From assembly GCA_035625025.1 (NCBI GenBank), contig DASPQJ010000041.1:1-64000 (forward strand): a stretch of DNA of 64,000 nt, written 5' to 3'. Within the stretch, counting starts at the first letter, position 1. Every line of letters starts with the position of its first letter. Positions 17,684 through 26,132 of this stretch are shown one piece after another. The notes beneath the pieces are model-generated. The model did no database searches. It saw only the letters and a list, made by a program, of their open reading frames with translations, and was not told where the DNA came from. Source of the DNA: Bog-793 sp035625025 (GTDB taxonomy: Bacteria; Actinomycetota; Acidimicrobiia; Acidimicrobiales; Bog-793). A program made the translations under genes and the position numbers.

Positions 17684-17729
17684 CGTCACAGCCTCGCGCG
17701 TCGCCGGGCGACAAGGGCAGACGGCCCTT

Positions 17730-18830
17730 TCAGCCGACGACCTCAGCGAGCGCGGCGAGGAACGCGTCGTTCTCCTCGGGCGTGCCGATCGTCACCCGCA
17801 GATGCCCGGCGAGACGTGGCCAGCCCGAAAGGTCGCGGACAAGGACGGAGCGAGCGACGAGTCCCTCCCATACCGCGTGGGCGTCGTGGTCGCCCGTCGA
17901 GAATAGGACGAAGTTCGACTCCGACGGGACGGCCTCGAGCCCGAGGACGGCGAGTCCCGCCAGGACCCGCGCCCGCCCGGCGACCAGACGGGCGACGCGG
18001 GCGTCCATCTGCTCGGTGAACCCGAGGGCGAGGATCCCCGCCTCCTGTTTCACGGCATCGACGTGGTAAGGGAGGGCCGCCTGGAAGAGGGCCTCGACGA
18101 CCTCCGGGGCGCCGATCGCGTAGCCGAGGCGGAGCGCGGCGAGCGACCAGGTCTTCGAGAACGTCCGCAGCACGACGAGGTTCGGGTGCGAGCCGACGAG
18201 ATCGAGCACCGAACGCGGCGCGAACTGGACGTAAGCCTCGTCGACGACGACGAGGCCGGGGGCACGGGCGAGCGCCGCCTCGACCGTGGCGTCCGGCTCG
18301 ACCAACCCCGTCGGGTTGTTCGGTGAGCACAGAAAGACGACCGCGGGCTCACCCTCCCCGGACGTCGCCGCTCGGGCGAGCGCCCGGTCGAACTCGGCGG
18401 GATCGATGAGGTATCCCTGGTTGCGTTCGCCTTCGACGACCGCCGTGGCGGTCAGCCGGGCGATGTGGCTGTGGAGCGCGTACGTCGGCTCGAACACGAC
18501 GCAGCACCGCCCCGGCCCGCCGTAGGCGACAAGGAGTGACTGGATCACCTCGTTCGAGCCATTGGCACAGAAGATCTGGTCCGCGCCGACGTGGTGCTGG
18601 CCGGCCAGGGCGGCCCGCAGACGCCTCGCCCGGCGGTCGGGGTAGCGGTTGAGGTCGATGCCCGGGATGGCGGCCGCCAAGGCGGCCACGAACTCCGGAG
18701 GCGGCGGCTCCGGGGCCTCGTTCGTGTTCAACCGGACCGCCGCCTCGACCTGCGGCGAGTGGTAGCCCGTCCACGGGGCGCCCGCGAAGCGCGGCTCTCG
18801 TCGCGGCCGGCCGACGTCCGCCGGGCTCAC
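17730..18830 (-). CDS. hisC: Histidinol-phosphate aminotransferase
   Basis: HisC transfers an amino group to imidazole acetol phosphate with PLP. The 366-residue class I/II aminotransferase has VRLNTNEAPEPPPPEFV, FCANGSNEVIQSLL, the CSPNNPTG loop, VVDEAYVQF and the PLP-binding Lys in RTFSKTWSLAALRLGY. The GTG start at 18830 overlaps the hisD stop as GTGA. A very long open frame extends upstream through hisD, but homology starts here. Confidence 0.96.
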   Translation of the reverse strand: MSPADVGRPRREPRFAGAPWTGYHSPQVEAAVRLNTNEAPEPPPPEFVAALAAAIPGIDLNRYPDRRARRLRAALAGQHHVGADQIFCANGSNEVIQSLLVAYGGPGRCCVVFEPTYALHSHIARLTATAVVEGERNQGYLIDPAEFDRALARAATSGEGEPAVVFLCSPNNPTGLVEPDATVEAALARAPGLVVVDEAYVQFAPRSVLDLVGSHPNLVVLRTFSKTWSLAALRLGYAIGAPEVVEALFQAALPYHVDAVKQEAGILALGFTEQMDARVARLVAGRARVLAGLAVLGLEAVPSESNFVLFSTGDHDAHAVWEGLVARSVLVRDLSGWPRLAGHLRVTIGTPEENDAFLAALAEVVG

Positions 18831-20128
18831 CTGGCGCTCCAGGTCGGCTGGCCGACGCGCAGGCGGACCGACTCGGCGTGGGCGGGCAGTCCCTCGGCGT
18901 CGGCGATCGCCGCGACGTCGGGCGCGACACGCTGCACGCCGCGAGCGGTGACGCGGATGGCGTGCGAACGGCGCAGGAAGTCTCCCGTCCCGAGCACCGA
19001 GGAAAAGCGGGCGGACCCGAACGTCGGCAGCACGTGGCTCGGCCCCGCGACGTAGTCCCCGATCGAAGCGGAGGCGTAAGGGCCGACGAACACCGCCCCG
19101 GCGTGGCGGACGAGCCGGACGAGGCTCTCGGCGCCGGCGGCCAGCAGCTCGAGGTGCTCGGGCGCGATGGCGTTCACGACCGCCATGGCGTGCTCGGGCC
19201 CATCGACCAAGACGGCGTAGCCACCAGAACGCAGCGCCGCCCGGGTCTCCTCCCGCCGGGGGCTCGCCGCGACGAGGCGCTCGATCGCGAGGTCGATCGC
19301 CGCGGCGACGGCTTCCGACCATGTGACGAGCCAAGCGAACCCGTCCGGACCGTGCTCGGCCTGGACGATGACGTCGATCGCCGCCCACTCCGCGGGCGCC
19401 GACCCGTCGGCGACGACGACGACCTCCGACGGGCCGGCGAATGCGGCCGGAACGCCGACCGTGCCCCGCACCTCCCGCTCGGCGACCGAGACCCACTTCG
19501 AACCCGGTCCGACGACGACGTCGACCTTGCGGATCGATTCCGTCCCGTAGGCGAGGGCGCCGATCGCCTGGGCCCCGCCGACCCGGTAGACCTCGCCGAC
19601 GCCGGCGACCGCGGCAGCAGCAAGGGTCGTGAGCGCGACGGTGCCGTCGGGTCCGGGCGGGGCGCAGCAGGCGATCGAGCCGACGCCGGCGACGAGCGCC
19701 GGGATCGCTGTCATGAGGACGGTCGACGGGTACGTCGCCCGTCCGCCCGGCGCGTAGACGCCGACCCGGTCGACGGGGATCAACAACTCGGTGATCTCGA
19801 TCCCTCCGGCCTCGAAGGTCTGCGGCCGAGCCAGCTCACGTCGGTGGAAGGTCTCGATCGCCTCGGCCGCGGCCCGCAGTGCCGCGGTGAGTTCGCGGCC
19901 CACTTTCGCGGGGGCCGAAGCGATTTCGTCCTCGGGCACGCGCAGCTCGCCGAGTTCGAGCCCGTCGAAACGCCGGGTGAGCTCGCGCACCGCGTCGTCA
20001 CCGCGTTGGCGCACCGCGGCGAGGATCGCCCGCACCTCGGCGACGGGATCGTCGCCGGCCTGGTCCGGGCGGGGTAGGTCCGCCGGGACATCGGGCGACG
20101 TTCCGCGCAGGTCGAGCCGGGTGAGCAC
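18827..20128 (-). CDS. hisD: Histidinol dehydrogenase
   Basis: HisD oxidises histidinol to histidine in two NAD-dependent steps. The 433-residue product has PVDRVGVYAPGGRATYPST, VYRVGGAQAIGALAYGTESI, VVGPGSKWVSVAEREV, QAEHGPDG with zinc ligands, and APEHLELL. It is the first gene of the his unit. GTG 20128 (L-T-R-L-D-L-R-G follows) is chosen because a TACGCT hexamer lies seven bases before it and the family starts there; a GTG at 20161 would lie upstream of that promoter. Confidence 0.96.
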   Translation of the reverse strand: MLTRLDLRGTSPDVPADLPRPDQAGDDPVAEVRAILAAVRQRGDDAVRELTRRFDGLELGELRVPEDEIASAPAKVGRELTAALRAAAEAIETFHRRELARPQTFEAGGIEITELLIPVDRVGVYAPGGRATYPSTVLMTAIPALVAGVGSIACCAPPGPDGTVALTTLAAAAVAGVGEVYRVGGAQAIGALAYGTESIRKVDVVVGPGSKWVSVAEREVRGTVGVPAAFAGPSEVVVVADGSAPAEWAAIDVIVQAEHGPDGFAWLVTWSEAVAAAIDLAIERLVAASPRREETRAALRSGGYAVLVDGPEHAMAVVNAIAPEHLELLAAGAESLVRLVRHAGAVFVGPYASASIGDYVAGPSHVLPTFGSARFSSVLGTGDFLRRSHAIRVTARGVQRVAPDVAAIADAEGLPAHAESVRLRVGQPTWSAR

Positions 20129-20135
20129 GATGCCG

Positions 20136-20141
20136 AGCGTA
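20136..20141 (-). promoter_or_regulatory. hisD -10 box, seven bases before the start codon
   Basis: On the minus strand TACGCT is followed by seven bases and GTG. No Shine-Dalgarno is present, which suggests a leaderless his mRNA. Confidence 0.55.
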
Positions 20142-20175
20142 GCGAACGACCGATTCGCCACCCGGTGCGGTCGAT

Positions 20176-20181
20176 AAAGAT
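20176..20181 (+). promoter_or_regulatory. -10-like hexamer before the 64-residue gene
   Basis: AAAGAT plus six bases (AGGGGG) precedes ATG 20188. The G-run is too close to the ATG to work as a Shine-Dalgarno, so a leaderless start is more likely. Confidence 0.4.
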
Positions 20182-20187
20182 AGGGGG

Positions 20188-20382
20188 ATGCCGGTCGACT
20201 ACTCCGAACTCACCTCGATGGCCGAGTCGATCGACGCGCTCGCGCGCCGGGTCGCAAAGATGGGTGACGCGGCCAAGGGGCAGAAGAACGATGACACCGC
20301 CGCCGAGCTCTACGCCGTCGAACGCGCCCTCGCCGGCGCGATGAGACGGCTGAACCGCCTCATCCGGGCGACACGCCGCTAG
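20188..20382 (+). CDS. Small helical protein of unknown function (64 aa)
   Basis: I do not recognise this protein. It is 64 residues with no signal peptide or membrane segment. It is predicted to be mostly helical and charged: SMAESIDALARRVAKMG at the N terminus and ALAGAMRRLNRLIRATRR at the basic C terminus, with a polar middle (KGQKNDDTAAELY). The helices could pair as a small coiled coil or bind nucleic acid. It is divergent from hisD and overlaps the 3-prime end of nth by 23 bases. Promoter spacing and clean codon pattern favour a real gene. Confidence 0.6.
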   Translation: MPVDYSELTSMAESIDALARRVAKMGDAAKGQKNDDTAAELYAVERALAGAMRRLNRLIRATRR

Positions 20383-21121
20383 CGGACTTTCTCTTCCTCG
20401 CCGGGCGCGTCCTAGGTCCCGGCGGTGTCACGGACCCGACCCCGGCGCTCGGACAGATGTCGGCGAGCGCGCACACCTCACAGCGCGGCCGACGGGCGCG
20501 GCAGACGGCCCGGCCGTGGAGGATCAGTCGCAGGCTGAATGCGCCCCACTCGTCGGGCGCGACGAGCGTGCCCAGATCGCGCTCGACGACGTCCGGGTCG
20601 TCGGCAGCGCTGAAGCCGAGGCGACGCGCCAGCCGGCCGACGTGGGTGTCGACCGGCAACCCCGGCAACCCGAAGGCGACGGACAAGACGACGTTCGCCG
20701 TCTTTCTCCCGACGCCGGGCAGCGTGACGAGCCCGTCGAGAGTTTGCGGCACGATGCCGGCGAACCGGGCGACGAGCGCTTGAGCCATGCCGGCGAGACT
20801 GCGGGCCTTGGCGCGGAAAAACCCGGTCGAGCGGATGATCTCCTCGAGCTCGCCGGGATCGGCGCCGGCGAGGTCCTCCGGGGTCGGGAAAGCGCGGAAA
20901 AGAGCCGGGGTGACGAGGTTGACCCGCTCGTCGGTCGTCTGCGCCGACAAGATCGTCGCGACGAGAAGCTGAAAGGCCCCGTCGTGGCGCAACGCACAGA
21001 GTTCGCGGGCGTCTCCCGGGAACTGCGCGGCGAGACGCTGCGCCGCGACCCGGGCGCGCCCGGCGGTGCTCCTCGGCTTGGCCACTTCGGCCGATCGTAG
21101 TGAGACGGGCCGCTCCCCCAC
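20360..21121 (-). CDS. nth: Endonuclease III
   Basis: Nth is a DNA glycosylase/AP lyase that removes oxidised pyrimidines. The 253-residue product has LLVATILSAQTTDERVN, the helix-hairpin-helix LPGVGRKTANVVL with catalytic Lys about 140, the catalytic Asp about 158 in LPVDTHVGRLARRLG, and the [4Fe-4S] cysteines spaced C-x6-C-x2-C-x5-C near the C terminus. The start is uncertain: GTG 21121 follows an AAGGGGGG run, while GTG 21085 gives 241 residues. A basic tail follows the cluster. Confidence 0.94.
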   Translation of the reverse strand: MGERPVSLRSAEVAKPRSTAGRARVAAQRLAAQFPGDARELCALRHDGAFQLLVATILSAQTTDERVNLVTPALFRAFPTPEDLAGADPGELEEIIRSTGFFRAKARSLAGMAQALVARFAGIVPQTLDGLVTLPGVGRKTANVVLSVAFGLPGLPVDTHVGRLARRLGFSAADDPDVVERDLGTLVAPDEWGAFSLRLILHGRAVCRARRPRCEVCALADICPSAGVGSVTPPGPRTRPARKRKSASGVSPG

Positions 21122-21140
21122 GTTCCCCCCTTGCCGCCGG

Positions 21141-21146
21141 TACCGT
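21141..21146 (+). promoter_or_regulatory. mshD -10 box, six bases before the start codon
   Basis: TACCGT plus six bases precedes GTG 21153, the leaderless layout seen repeatedly in this window. Confidence 0.55.
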
Positions 21147-21152
21147 GAGCGC

Positions 21153-22064
21153 GTGGACCGTGTCGAGGTCTCCCGGCGAACGGCCGGCGCGGTGACCCCG
21201 GCGATCGCGGCGCTCCTCGCCGCGGCGACGGAGGCGCTCGGTTACCGGCCCCTCGACGAGGACAGCTGGCGCGATCTCGCCGCGGGCCACCAGCCCGGAT
21301 TCGCCGGGTTCGTCGCGCGGGCCTCGGAACGGCCGGAGATCGTCGGCTACGCCCAGCTCGACCGGGGACCGAGTTCCTGGGGGCTCGAGTACGTCCTCGA
21401 CCCGACAATCCCAGAGGCGTTCTCCGTGGCGCGGGCGCTGTGCCGCGCCGGGGTCGACCTCGCCGCCCGGGAGGGCGGCGGCCCGCTCCAGCTCTGGGCC
21501 CGGTCCCCGACAGCTGCGAACGACGAGATCGCGGGCTCGGTCGGGTTGGTCCGGGAACGAGAGCTCTGTCAGATGCGACGCCCGCTGCCGATCGACGAGG
21601 ACGCGTCGCCCCGCCTTTCGACCCGCGCCTTTCGGGTCGGCCAGGACGAACCCGCCTGGCTCGAGCTCAACAACCGCAGCTTCGCCTCCCACCCCGAACA
21701 GGGATCCTGGAGCCCGGAGATGCTCGCGGCGCGGGAGCGCCAACCCTGGTTCGACCCCGCGGGCTTCCTCGTCCACGAACGCGGCGGGAAGATGGTGGCG
21801 TTCTGCTGGACCAAGGTCCACGGGGGCGAGACCCCGCTCGGTGAGATTTACGTGCTCGGTGTCGACCCTGCCCATCAGGCCCGCGGCATCGGCGCGGCGA
21901 TGCTGCGCGCCGGCCTCGAGGTCCTCCACGACAGGGGACTGCGCACCGTGATGCTCTACGTCGACGCCGACAACGAGCGGGCCGTGGAGCTGTACCGCTC
22001 GTTCGGCTTCGTCGTCCACCACCATGACCGCGCCTACGGCGGGCAGATCGAGCCGGCGCGGTGA
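21153..22064 (+). CDS. mshD: Mycothiol synthase (tandem GNAT acetyltransferase)
   Basis: MshD acetylates the cysteine amine of Cys-GlcN-Ins to finish mycothiol, the main actinobacterial thiol. The 303-residue product has two GNAT domains. The C-terminal one is highly characteristic: WSPEMLAARERQPWFDPAGF, MVAFCWTKVH, GEIYVLGVDPAHQARGIGAAM with the acetyl-CoA loop, and LYVDADNERAVELYRSFGF. It supports assignment to Actinobacteria. The other msh genes are outside the window. It overlaps rlmN as GTGA. Confidence 0.92.
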   Translation: MDRVEVSRRTAGAVTPAIAALLAAATEALGYRPLDEDSWRDLAAGHQPGFAGFVARASERPEIVGYAQLDRGPSSWGLEYVLDPTIPEAFSVARALCRAGVDLAAREGGGPLQLWARSPTAANDEIAGSVGLVRERELCQMRRPLPIDEDASPRLSTRAFRVGQDEPAWLELNNRSFASHPEQGSWSPEMLAARERQPWFDPAGFLVHERGGKMVAFCWTKVHGGETPLGEIYVLGVDPAHQARGIGAAMLRAGLEVLHDRGLRTVMLYVDADNERAVELYRSFGFVVHHHDRAYGGQIEPAR

Positions 22065-23158
22065 GCCGCTACGACCTCAGCCGGGACGAGCTCGCCGAGC
22101 TCCTCGGCGACCTGCCGCCCTACCGGACAAACCAGCTCTGGGAAGGGCTCTACGGCCGGTTCGCCGAGCCGACCGAGTTGCGGGAGCTTCCCCGGGCGCT
22201 GCGCGCCCGGCTGGCGGCTCTCCCCAAGTTCGCGCCCGCGCTCGACGTCGAGGGGGAGCGAACGGCCGACGCCGGCGAGACGCTGAAGTGGCTGCTCCGC
22301 CTCGCCGACGGCGGGAGGATCGAGGCCGTCCTCCTCCACCACCCGCGCCGTTCCACGGTGTGCGTCTCGTCCCAGGCCGGTTGCGCGATGGCCTGCACGT
22401 TCTGTGCCACCGGTGACGCCGGCTTGCTCCGCCAGCTTTCGACCGGGGAGATCGTCGAGCAGGTCGTGCTGGCGGCACGTGCCGCGCGCCGCGCCGGACG
22501 CCGCCTCGACCACGTCGTGTTCATGGGCATGGGTGAGCCGTTGGCGAACTTCGGCAACGTCTGGCGGGCGATCGAGCGGATCATCGACGACATCGGCGTC
22601 GCCGCCCGGCACGTCACCGTGTCGACGGTCGGCGTCATCCCCGGGATCCGGCGCCTGGCGGCCGCGCCGCGCCAGGTCAACCTCGCCGTGTCGCTCCATG
22701 CCGCCAACGACACGCTGCGCAACGGGCTCGTGCCCCTGAACCGCCGCTACCCGCTCGGCGACCTCGTCGCGGCCTGTGCGGACTACTTCGCAGCGACGCA
22801 CCGGAGGATCTCGTTCGAGTGGGCGCTCATCGCCGGCGTGAACGACACCGACAGCGACGCCGACGAGCTCGCGGCCCTGTCCCGCGAGTTGCACGCCCAT
22901 GTCAACCTCATCCCGCTCAACCCGACACCCGGCGGGATCGGGCGCGGTCTCGTCGGATCCCCCCGAAGACGGGTCCTCGCCTTCCAGGGTCGGCTAGCCG
23001 ACAAGGGCGTCAACGCCACCGTCCGGCGGGCACGGGGCCGCGCCATCGAGGCCGCGTGCGGCCAGCTCGCGACGGTCCGGGGCCAAGCGCTCCCCGCGGT
23101 GAGCGCCGGACACCTCGGGCCGAGCGGCGCCGACGCGACACCGGCGAGCCGTCGCTGA
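22061..23158 (+). CDS. rlmN: Dual-specificity RNA methyltransferase RlmN
   Basis: RlmN is a radical-SAM enzyme that methylates C2 of adenine in 23S rRNA (A2503) and some tRNAs. The 365-residue product has the iron-sulfur motif CAMACTFC (Cys 108, 112, 115), FMGMGEPLANFGNVWRAI, VSTVGVIPGIRRLA, VSLHAAND, LIPLNPTPGG and the mechanistic Cys in the C-terminal AIEAACGQLA. A hydrophobic and polar tail of about 30 residues follows. The GTG overlaps the mshD stop. Confidence 0.96.
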   Translation: MSRYDLSRDELAELLGDLPPYRTNQLWEGLYGRFAEPTELRELPRALRARLAALPKFAPALDVEGERTADAGETLKWLLRLADGGRIEAVLLHHPRRSTVCVSSQAGCAMACTFCATGDAGLLRQLSTGEIVEQVVLAARAARRAGRRLDHVVFMGMGEPLANFGNVWRAIERIIDDIGVAARHVTVSTVGVIPGIRRLAAAPRQVNLAVSLHAANDTLRNGLVPLNRRYPLGDLVAACADYFAATHRRISFEWALIAGVNDTDSDADELAALSRELHAHVNLIPLNPTPGGIGRGLVGSPRRRVLAFQGRLADKGVNATVRRARGRAIEAACGQLATVRGQALPAVSAGHLGPSGADATPASRR

Positions 23159-23219
23159 CCGCTTCCTGACCGTGGCCCGCGACCGCGGCGCTGTCCGCGC
23201 CGCCGCCGAGCGCGGCGGT

Positions 23220-23225
23220 TACGCT
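23220..23225 (+). promoter_or_regulatory. Probable -10 box for the FKBP gene
   Basis: TACGCT lies 28 bases before the TTG start and would give a leader of about 20 bases containing AAGGGG. This is an ordinary leadered layout, unlike most of its neighbours. Confidence 0.4.
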
Positions 23226-23253
23226 CGGGCGTCCGTCGAGTGAAGGGGACCTG

Positions 23254-24162
23254 TTGCGTCGCATCGCCGTTTTCGTTCTCGCCATCCTCGCCGCCACCGC
23301 ACCGATCGCCGGGGCGTCACGCACCACCCGCGGCCCGAGCGGGCTTCCGACCGTCGCCGCCAAGTTCGACCACACCCCGAAGATCGTCTTCCCGAAGACC
23401 GCTGCGCCGAAGACCCTGTCGGCGACCGTTCTCGATCCGGGAACCGGTGCCGTCGTCGCCCGCGGCGATCTCCTCGTCGTCAACTACCTCGGCCAGATCT
23501 GGCGGGGCCGGGTCTTCGACTCCTCCTTCGGCGAGCCGGTCCCCGCCGCCTTCCAGATCGGCGTGAAGGAGGTCATCCCGGGTTGGGACAAGACCCTCGT
23601 CGGCCAGCGTGTCGGCAGTCGCGTCCTCCTCGTCGTCCCCCCTGTCGACGGCTACGGCAAGAAGGGCCAGCCCTCGGCCGGAATCACCGCCACCGACACG
23701 CTCGTCTTCGTCGTCGACCTCCTTGGCGCCTACGGACGGAACGCCGTTGGTGATCCCAACGCCGTCGTCCTGCGCAGCGGGTTGGGCGGCGTGAGCGTCG
23801 GCGGGGCCCCCGGGGTCGAACCCACGATCACGATCGCCAAGGGCGCGCCGAAACCGAAGGTCCTGGAAACGGCCGTTCTCGACCGGGGTAACGGCGCCCT
23901 GCTGAAGCCGGGCCTCGTCGTCATCCAGGCCGTCATCGCCAACTGGCAGGGCAAGGTCGTCGACTCGACCTGGGCGAACAAGCTCCCCGTCTACTCAACG
24001 GTCGGGATCAAGTCCGAGCCGACCCTGCTCGACTCGCTTGTCGGCACGCCGATCGGCAGCCGCGTCCTCATCGTGGCCGCGGGGTCGTCCTCGGCCAAAC
24101 CGGAAGCGATCGTGGTCGACATCGTCGCCGAGCCGCCGGGCACGGCCGCCCAGTCGAAGTAG
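23254..24162 (+). CDS. Secreted protein with two FKBP-type prolyl isomerase domains
   Basis: The 302-residue exported protein begins with a signal peptide (RRIAVFVLAILAATAPIAGAS) without a lipobox Cys. The first FKBP domain (about 55-160) has VVNYLGQIWRGRVFDSSF, VIPGWDKTLVGQRVGSRVLLVVPP and GYG, so it is likely active in folding extracytoplasmic proteins. The second (about 195-292) keeps only the outline (DSLVGTPIGSRVLIV) and has lost the IPGW part of the active site, so it may be structural. The start is TTG with AAGGGG upstream. It ends a run of intact genes before a decayed region. Confidence 0.88.
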   Translation: MRRIAVFVLAILAATAPIAGASRTTRGPSGLPTVAAKFDHTPKIVFPKTAAPKTLSATVLDPGTGAVVARGDLLVVNYLGQIWRGRVFDSSFGEPVPAAFQIGVKEVIPGWDKTLVGQRVGSRVLLVVPPVDGYGKKGQPSAGITATDTLVFVVDLLGAYGRNAVGDPNAVVLRSGLGGVSVGGAPGVEPTITIAKGAPKPKVLETAVLDRGNGALLKPGLVVIQAVIANWQGKVVDSTWANKLPVYSTVGIKSEPTLLDSLVGTPIGSRVLIVAAGSSSAKPEAIVVDIVAEPPGTAAQSK

Positions 24163-24332
24163 CCGACCAGCGGCCGCGCCGCTCGTCGACGAGGGAACCA
24201 CCCGCCGGTTCGCCGCTCGGTCCGAGGAACCCGGGTGCTTCTTCCTCGCCGGGCCGACCGCAGGATCCCGCCCCGAGGAACGCCCCGCCCGCCGGGGGAA
24301 CCCCCGCGACCCGAGGGTCCTGACCGCGGGCT

Positions 24333-24773
24333 TCAGCGCGGCCGCGCCCTATTGGACGCCGGATGCTGGGGCGCGATTCTCGCCAGCTCCTCGGCCGACG
24401 ACGTGGCCGTCACGCCGGCGCAGAAGATCCCGACCTCCATCGCCCAGCGCTCGAGGTGGGCGCGCAGGATCGCTCTTGCCGGCATCGGCCAGTTCGTCGA
24501 CGACGATTGGCTCCGTCTTCCGGCCGAGTTGGAGCTCACCGGATCTGGCGACGCGGATGTGGCGCACCCACTCGGTCTCCCCGGGCCGCCACCAGGAAAC
24601 GCTTCCCCGAGCACGAGAAGATTGACCGGCAGGCTGCGCCATTGCCCGGTCGCGCGACCTCGGACCCGCAGGACGCGCGAGCCGAGAACGCTCCGCCCGA
24701 ACCGGGTGAGAAGCGCCACGAAGCGGTTGAAGAGGTGGACGGCAAACCAACCAGGCTTCCGGCAGTGGGCCAT
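24333..24773 (-). pseudogene. Decayed deazaflavin-type (F420) nitroreductase-family gene
   Basis: Pieces of one protein of the deazaflavin-dependent reductase family are found in all three minus-strand frames. In order: FNRFVALLTRFGRSVLGSRV and GQWRSLPVNLLVLG; then GKRFLVAARG; then GETEWVRHIRVARSGELQLG; then ARAILRAHLERWAMEVGIF and SAEELARIAPQHP. Three shifts of the same sign are needed, the first in a run of four G. The gene is therefore broken or, less likely, mis-sequenced. Family assignment rests on the overall motif order. Confidence 0.78.
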
Positions 24774-24954
24774 GGGCCTTCGTCGCGCCCCGGTTGAGGT
24801 CCTGCCAGACCAAGGGCAAGCAGGCGCAGCGCCGAAGGCCGAAAGGCAGAGATCCCTTGGCCCGTGCGGCGAACGTCGGCCCCGAGTCAGACGTCACGCG
24901 AAAGACGACGGCGCGAACGAGCGGAGCCGCCGATTCGCGCCCGCGGTCACCTGA

Positions 24955-24960
24955 CAGACT
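24955..24960 (+). promoter_or_regulatory. -10-like hexamer before the small membrane protein
   Basis: CAGACT plus six bases precedes GTG 24967, matching the window-wide leaderless pattern. Confidence 0.4.
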
Positions 24961-24966
24961 GGGGCC

Positions 24967-25335
24967 GTGGTGAGACAGGTTCCCCGCACGCGACGCTGGT
25001 TTCCGGTCCACCAGCCGTCGACCCTCCAGATCGCGGCCGTCCTGCTGTACTGGAGCGCATTTCTCGGCCTTATCTCCGGCCTGTTCGTCGGCGGGGCAGG
25101 TCGTTACGCGCTCATCTTGACGGCCGCCGAGGCCGCCGGAGCTTACGGGATCGCCAACGAACGCCGCTGGGGCTACGGCGTCGCGCTCGTCGCGGCGGTC
25201 ATCCCCCTCGTCCTTGTCCTCCGAGTCCCGGCTCTTCTCGGCGCGTCGGTGTTGGGCGTGCTCTTCCAGATCGCGCTCGTCGCGCTCCTCCTCCATCCCC
25301 AGAGCCGCGATTACTACAGGCTCTGGTACCGCTGA
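24967..25335 (+). CDS. Small polytopic membrane protein
   Basis: I do not recognise the family. The 122-residue protein has a short basic N terminus followed by about four membrane helices: TLQIAAVLLYWSAFLGLISGL, YALILTAAEAAGAYGIA, WGYGVALVAAVIPLVLVLRV and LLGASVLGVLFQIALVALLL, and ends DYYRLWYR. GTG 24967 or GTG 24970 may be the start. It is followed closely by menG, possibly with translational coupling (see the CTGA at 25332-25335). Confidence 0.75.
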   Translation: MVRQVPRTRRWFPVHQPSTLQIAAVLLYWSAFLGLISGLFVGGAGRYALILTAAEAAGAYGIANERRWGYGVALVAAVIPLVLVLRVPALLGASVLGVLFQIALVALLLHPQSRDYYRLWYR

Positions 25336-25427
25336 CGTTCGATTCCCGACCTCAGCAGAGCCGCGCCCGACGAGTTGACGTCTCGCCGGGCGACCCGCTG
25401 CCCCAGGGCGACGAGAAGGCCGCGGCC

Positions 25428-26132
25428 GTGCGGGCGATGTTCGACACCATCGCGGACCGCTACGACCTGTTGAACCGGTTGATCTCACTCGGACTCGACC
25501 GCACCTGGCGCCGGCGCGCCGTCGCGGCGCTCGACCTCGCGCCACCGTCTGTCGTCGTCGACCTCGCCTGCGGGACCGGTGACCTCTGCCGCGAACTGAC
25601 GAAGGCGGGTCATCGCGCCCTCGGCGTGGACTTCTCGCCAAGGATGCTGGCGGCCGCGAGAGCGGGCGCCGTGCCGCTCGTCCAGGCCGACGCGACACTC
25701 CTGCCCGTCGCGACCGGCTCCGTCGACGGGCTCGTCTGCGGATTCGCCCTCCGAAACTTCGTCGAACTCGCCGCGGTCCTCGTCGAGGTGGCCCGCGTCG
25801 TGCGCCCCGGCGGACGAATCTCGCTCCTCGAGGTCGACGAACCGCGCTCGAAGCTGGTCGCCGCCGGGCACCGGATCTGGTTCCGGGGGGTGGTCCCAGG
25901 CCTTGGCGCGCTGCTCTCGGACGGCGCCGCCTACCGCTACCTGCCGCGTTCGGTCGCCTACCTGCCGGCGCCGGCGGAGATGGCAGCGCTCGTCGAGGGT
26001 GTCGGATTCGCGGAGCTGCGGCGCCTCCGACTCCACGGAGGGATTGCCCAGGTCATCGCGGCGACCCGCGTCGGCGGAAGGCCGCTGGGGGGCCGGACTC
26101 ACCCCGGCCGGCCCGGACGGAACCCGACGTGA
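25428..26132 (+). CDS. menG: Demethylmenaquinone methyltransferase
   Basis: MenG (UbiE family) methylates demethylmenaquinone to menaquinone with SAM. Visible motifs are AMFDTIADRYDLLNRLISLG, VVDLACGTGDLCRELTKAG for SAM binding, and LRNFVELAAVLVEVARVVRPGGRISLLEVDEP. The first conventional start in frame is GTG 25428, giving 234 residues. However, similarity to the family seems to begin earlier (LPQGDEKAAAVRAMF), and no ATG, GTG or TTG precedes it in this frame after the upstream gene ends. A CTG start at 25332 or 25398 is therefore possible. It overlaps menF as GTGA. Confidence 0.88.
   Translation: MRAMFDTIADRYDLLNRLISLGLDRTWRRRAVAALDLAPPSVVVDLACGTGDLCRELTKAGHRALGVDFSPRMLAAARAGAVPLVQADATLLPVATGSVDGLVCGFALRNFVELAAVLVEVARVVRPGGRISLLEVDEPRSKLVAAGHRIWFRGVVPGLGALLSDGAAYRYLPRSVAYLPAPAEMAALVEGVGFAELRRLRLHGGIAQVIAATRVGGRPLGGRTHPGRPGRNPT

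Noticed and set aside
20129..20161. Upstream GTG 20161 as the hisD start
   Set aside because: It would put the TACGCT box inside the gene, and family similarity begins at the LTRLDLRG following GTG 20128.
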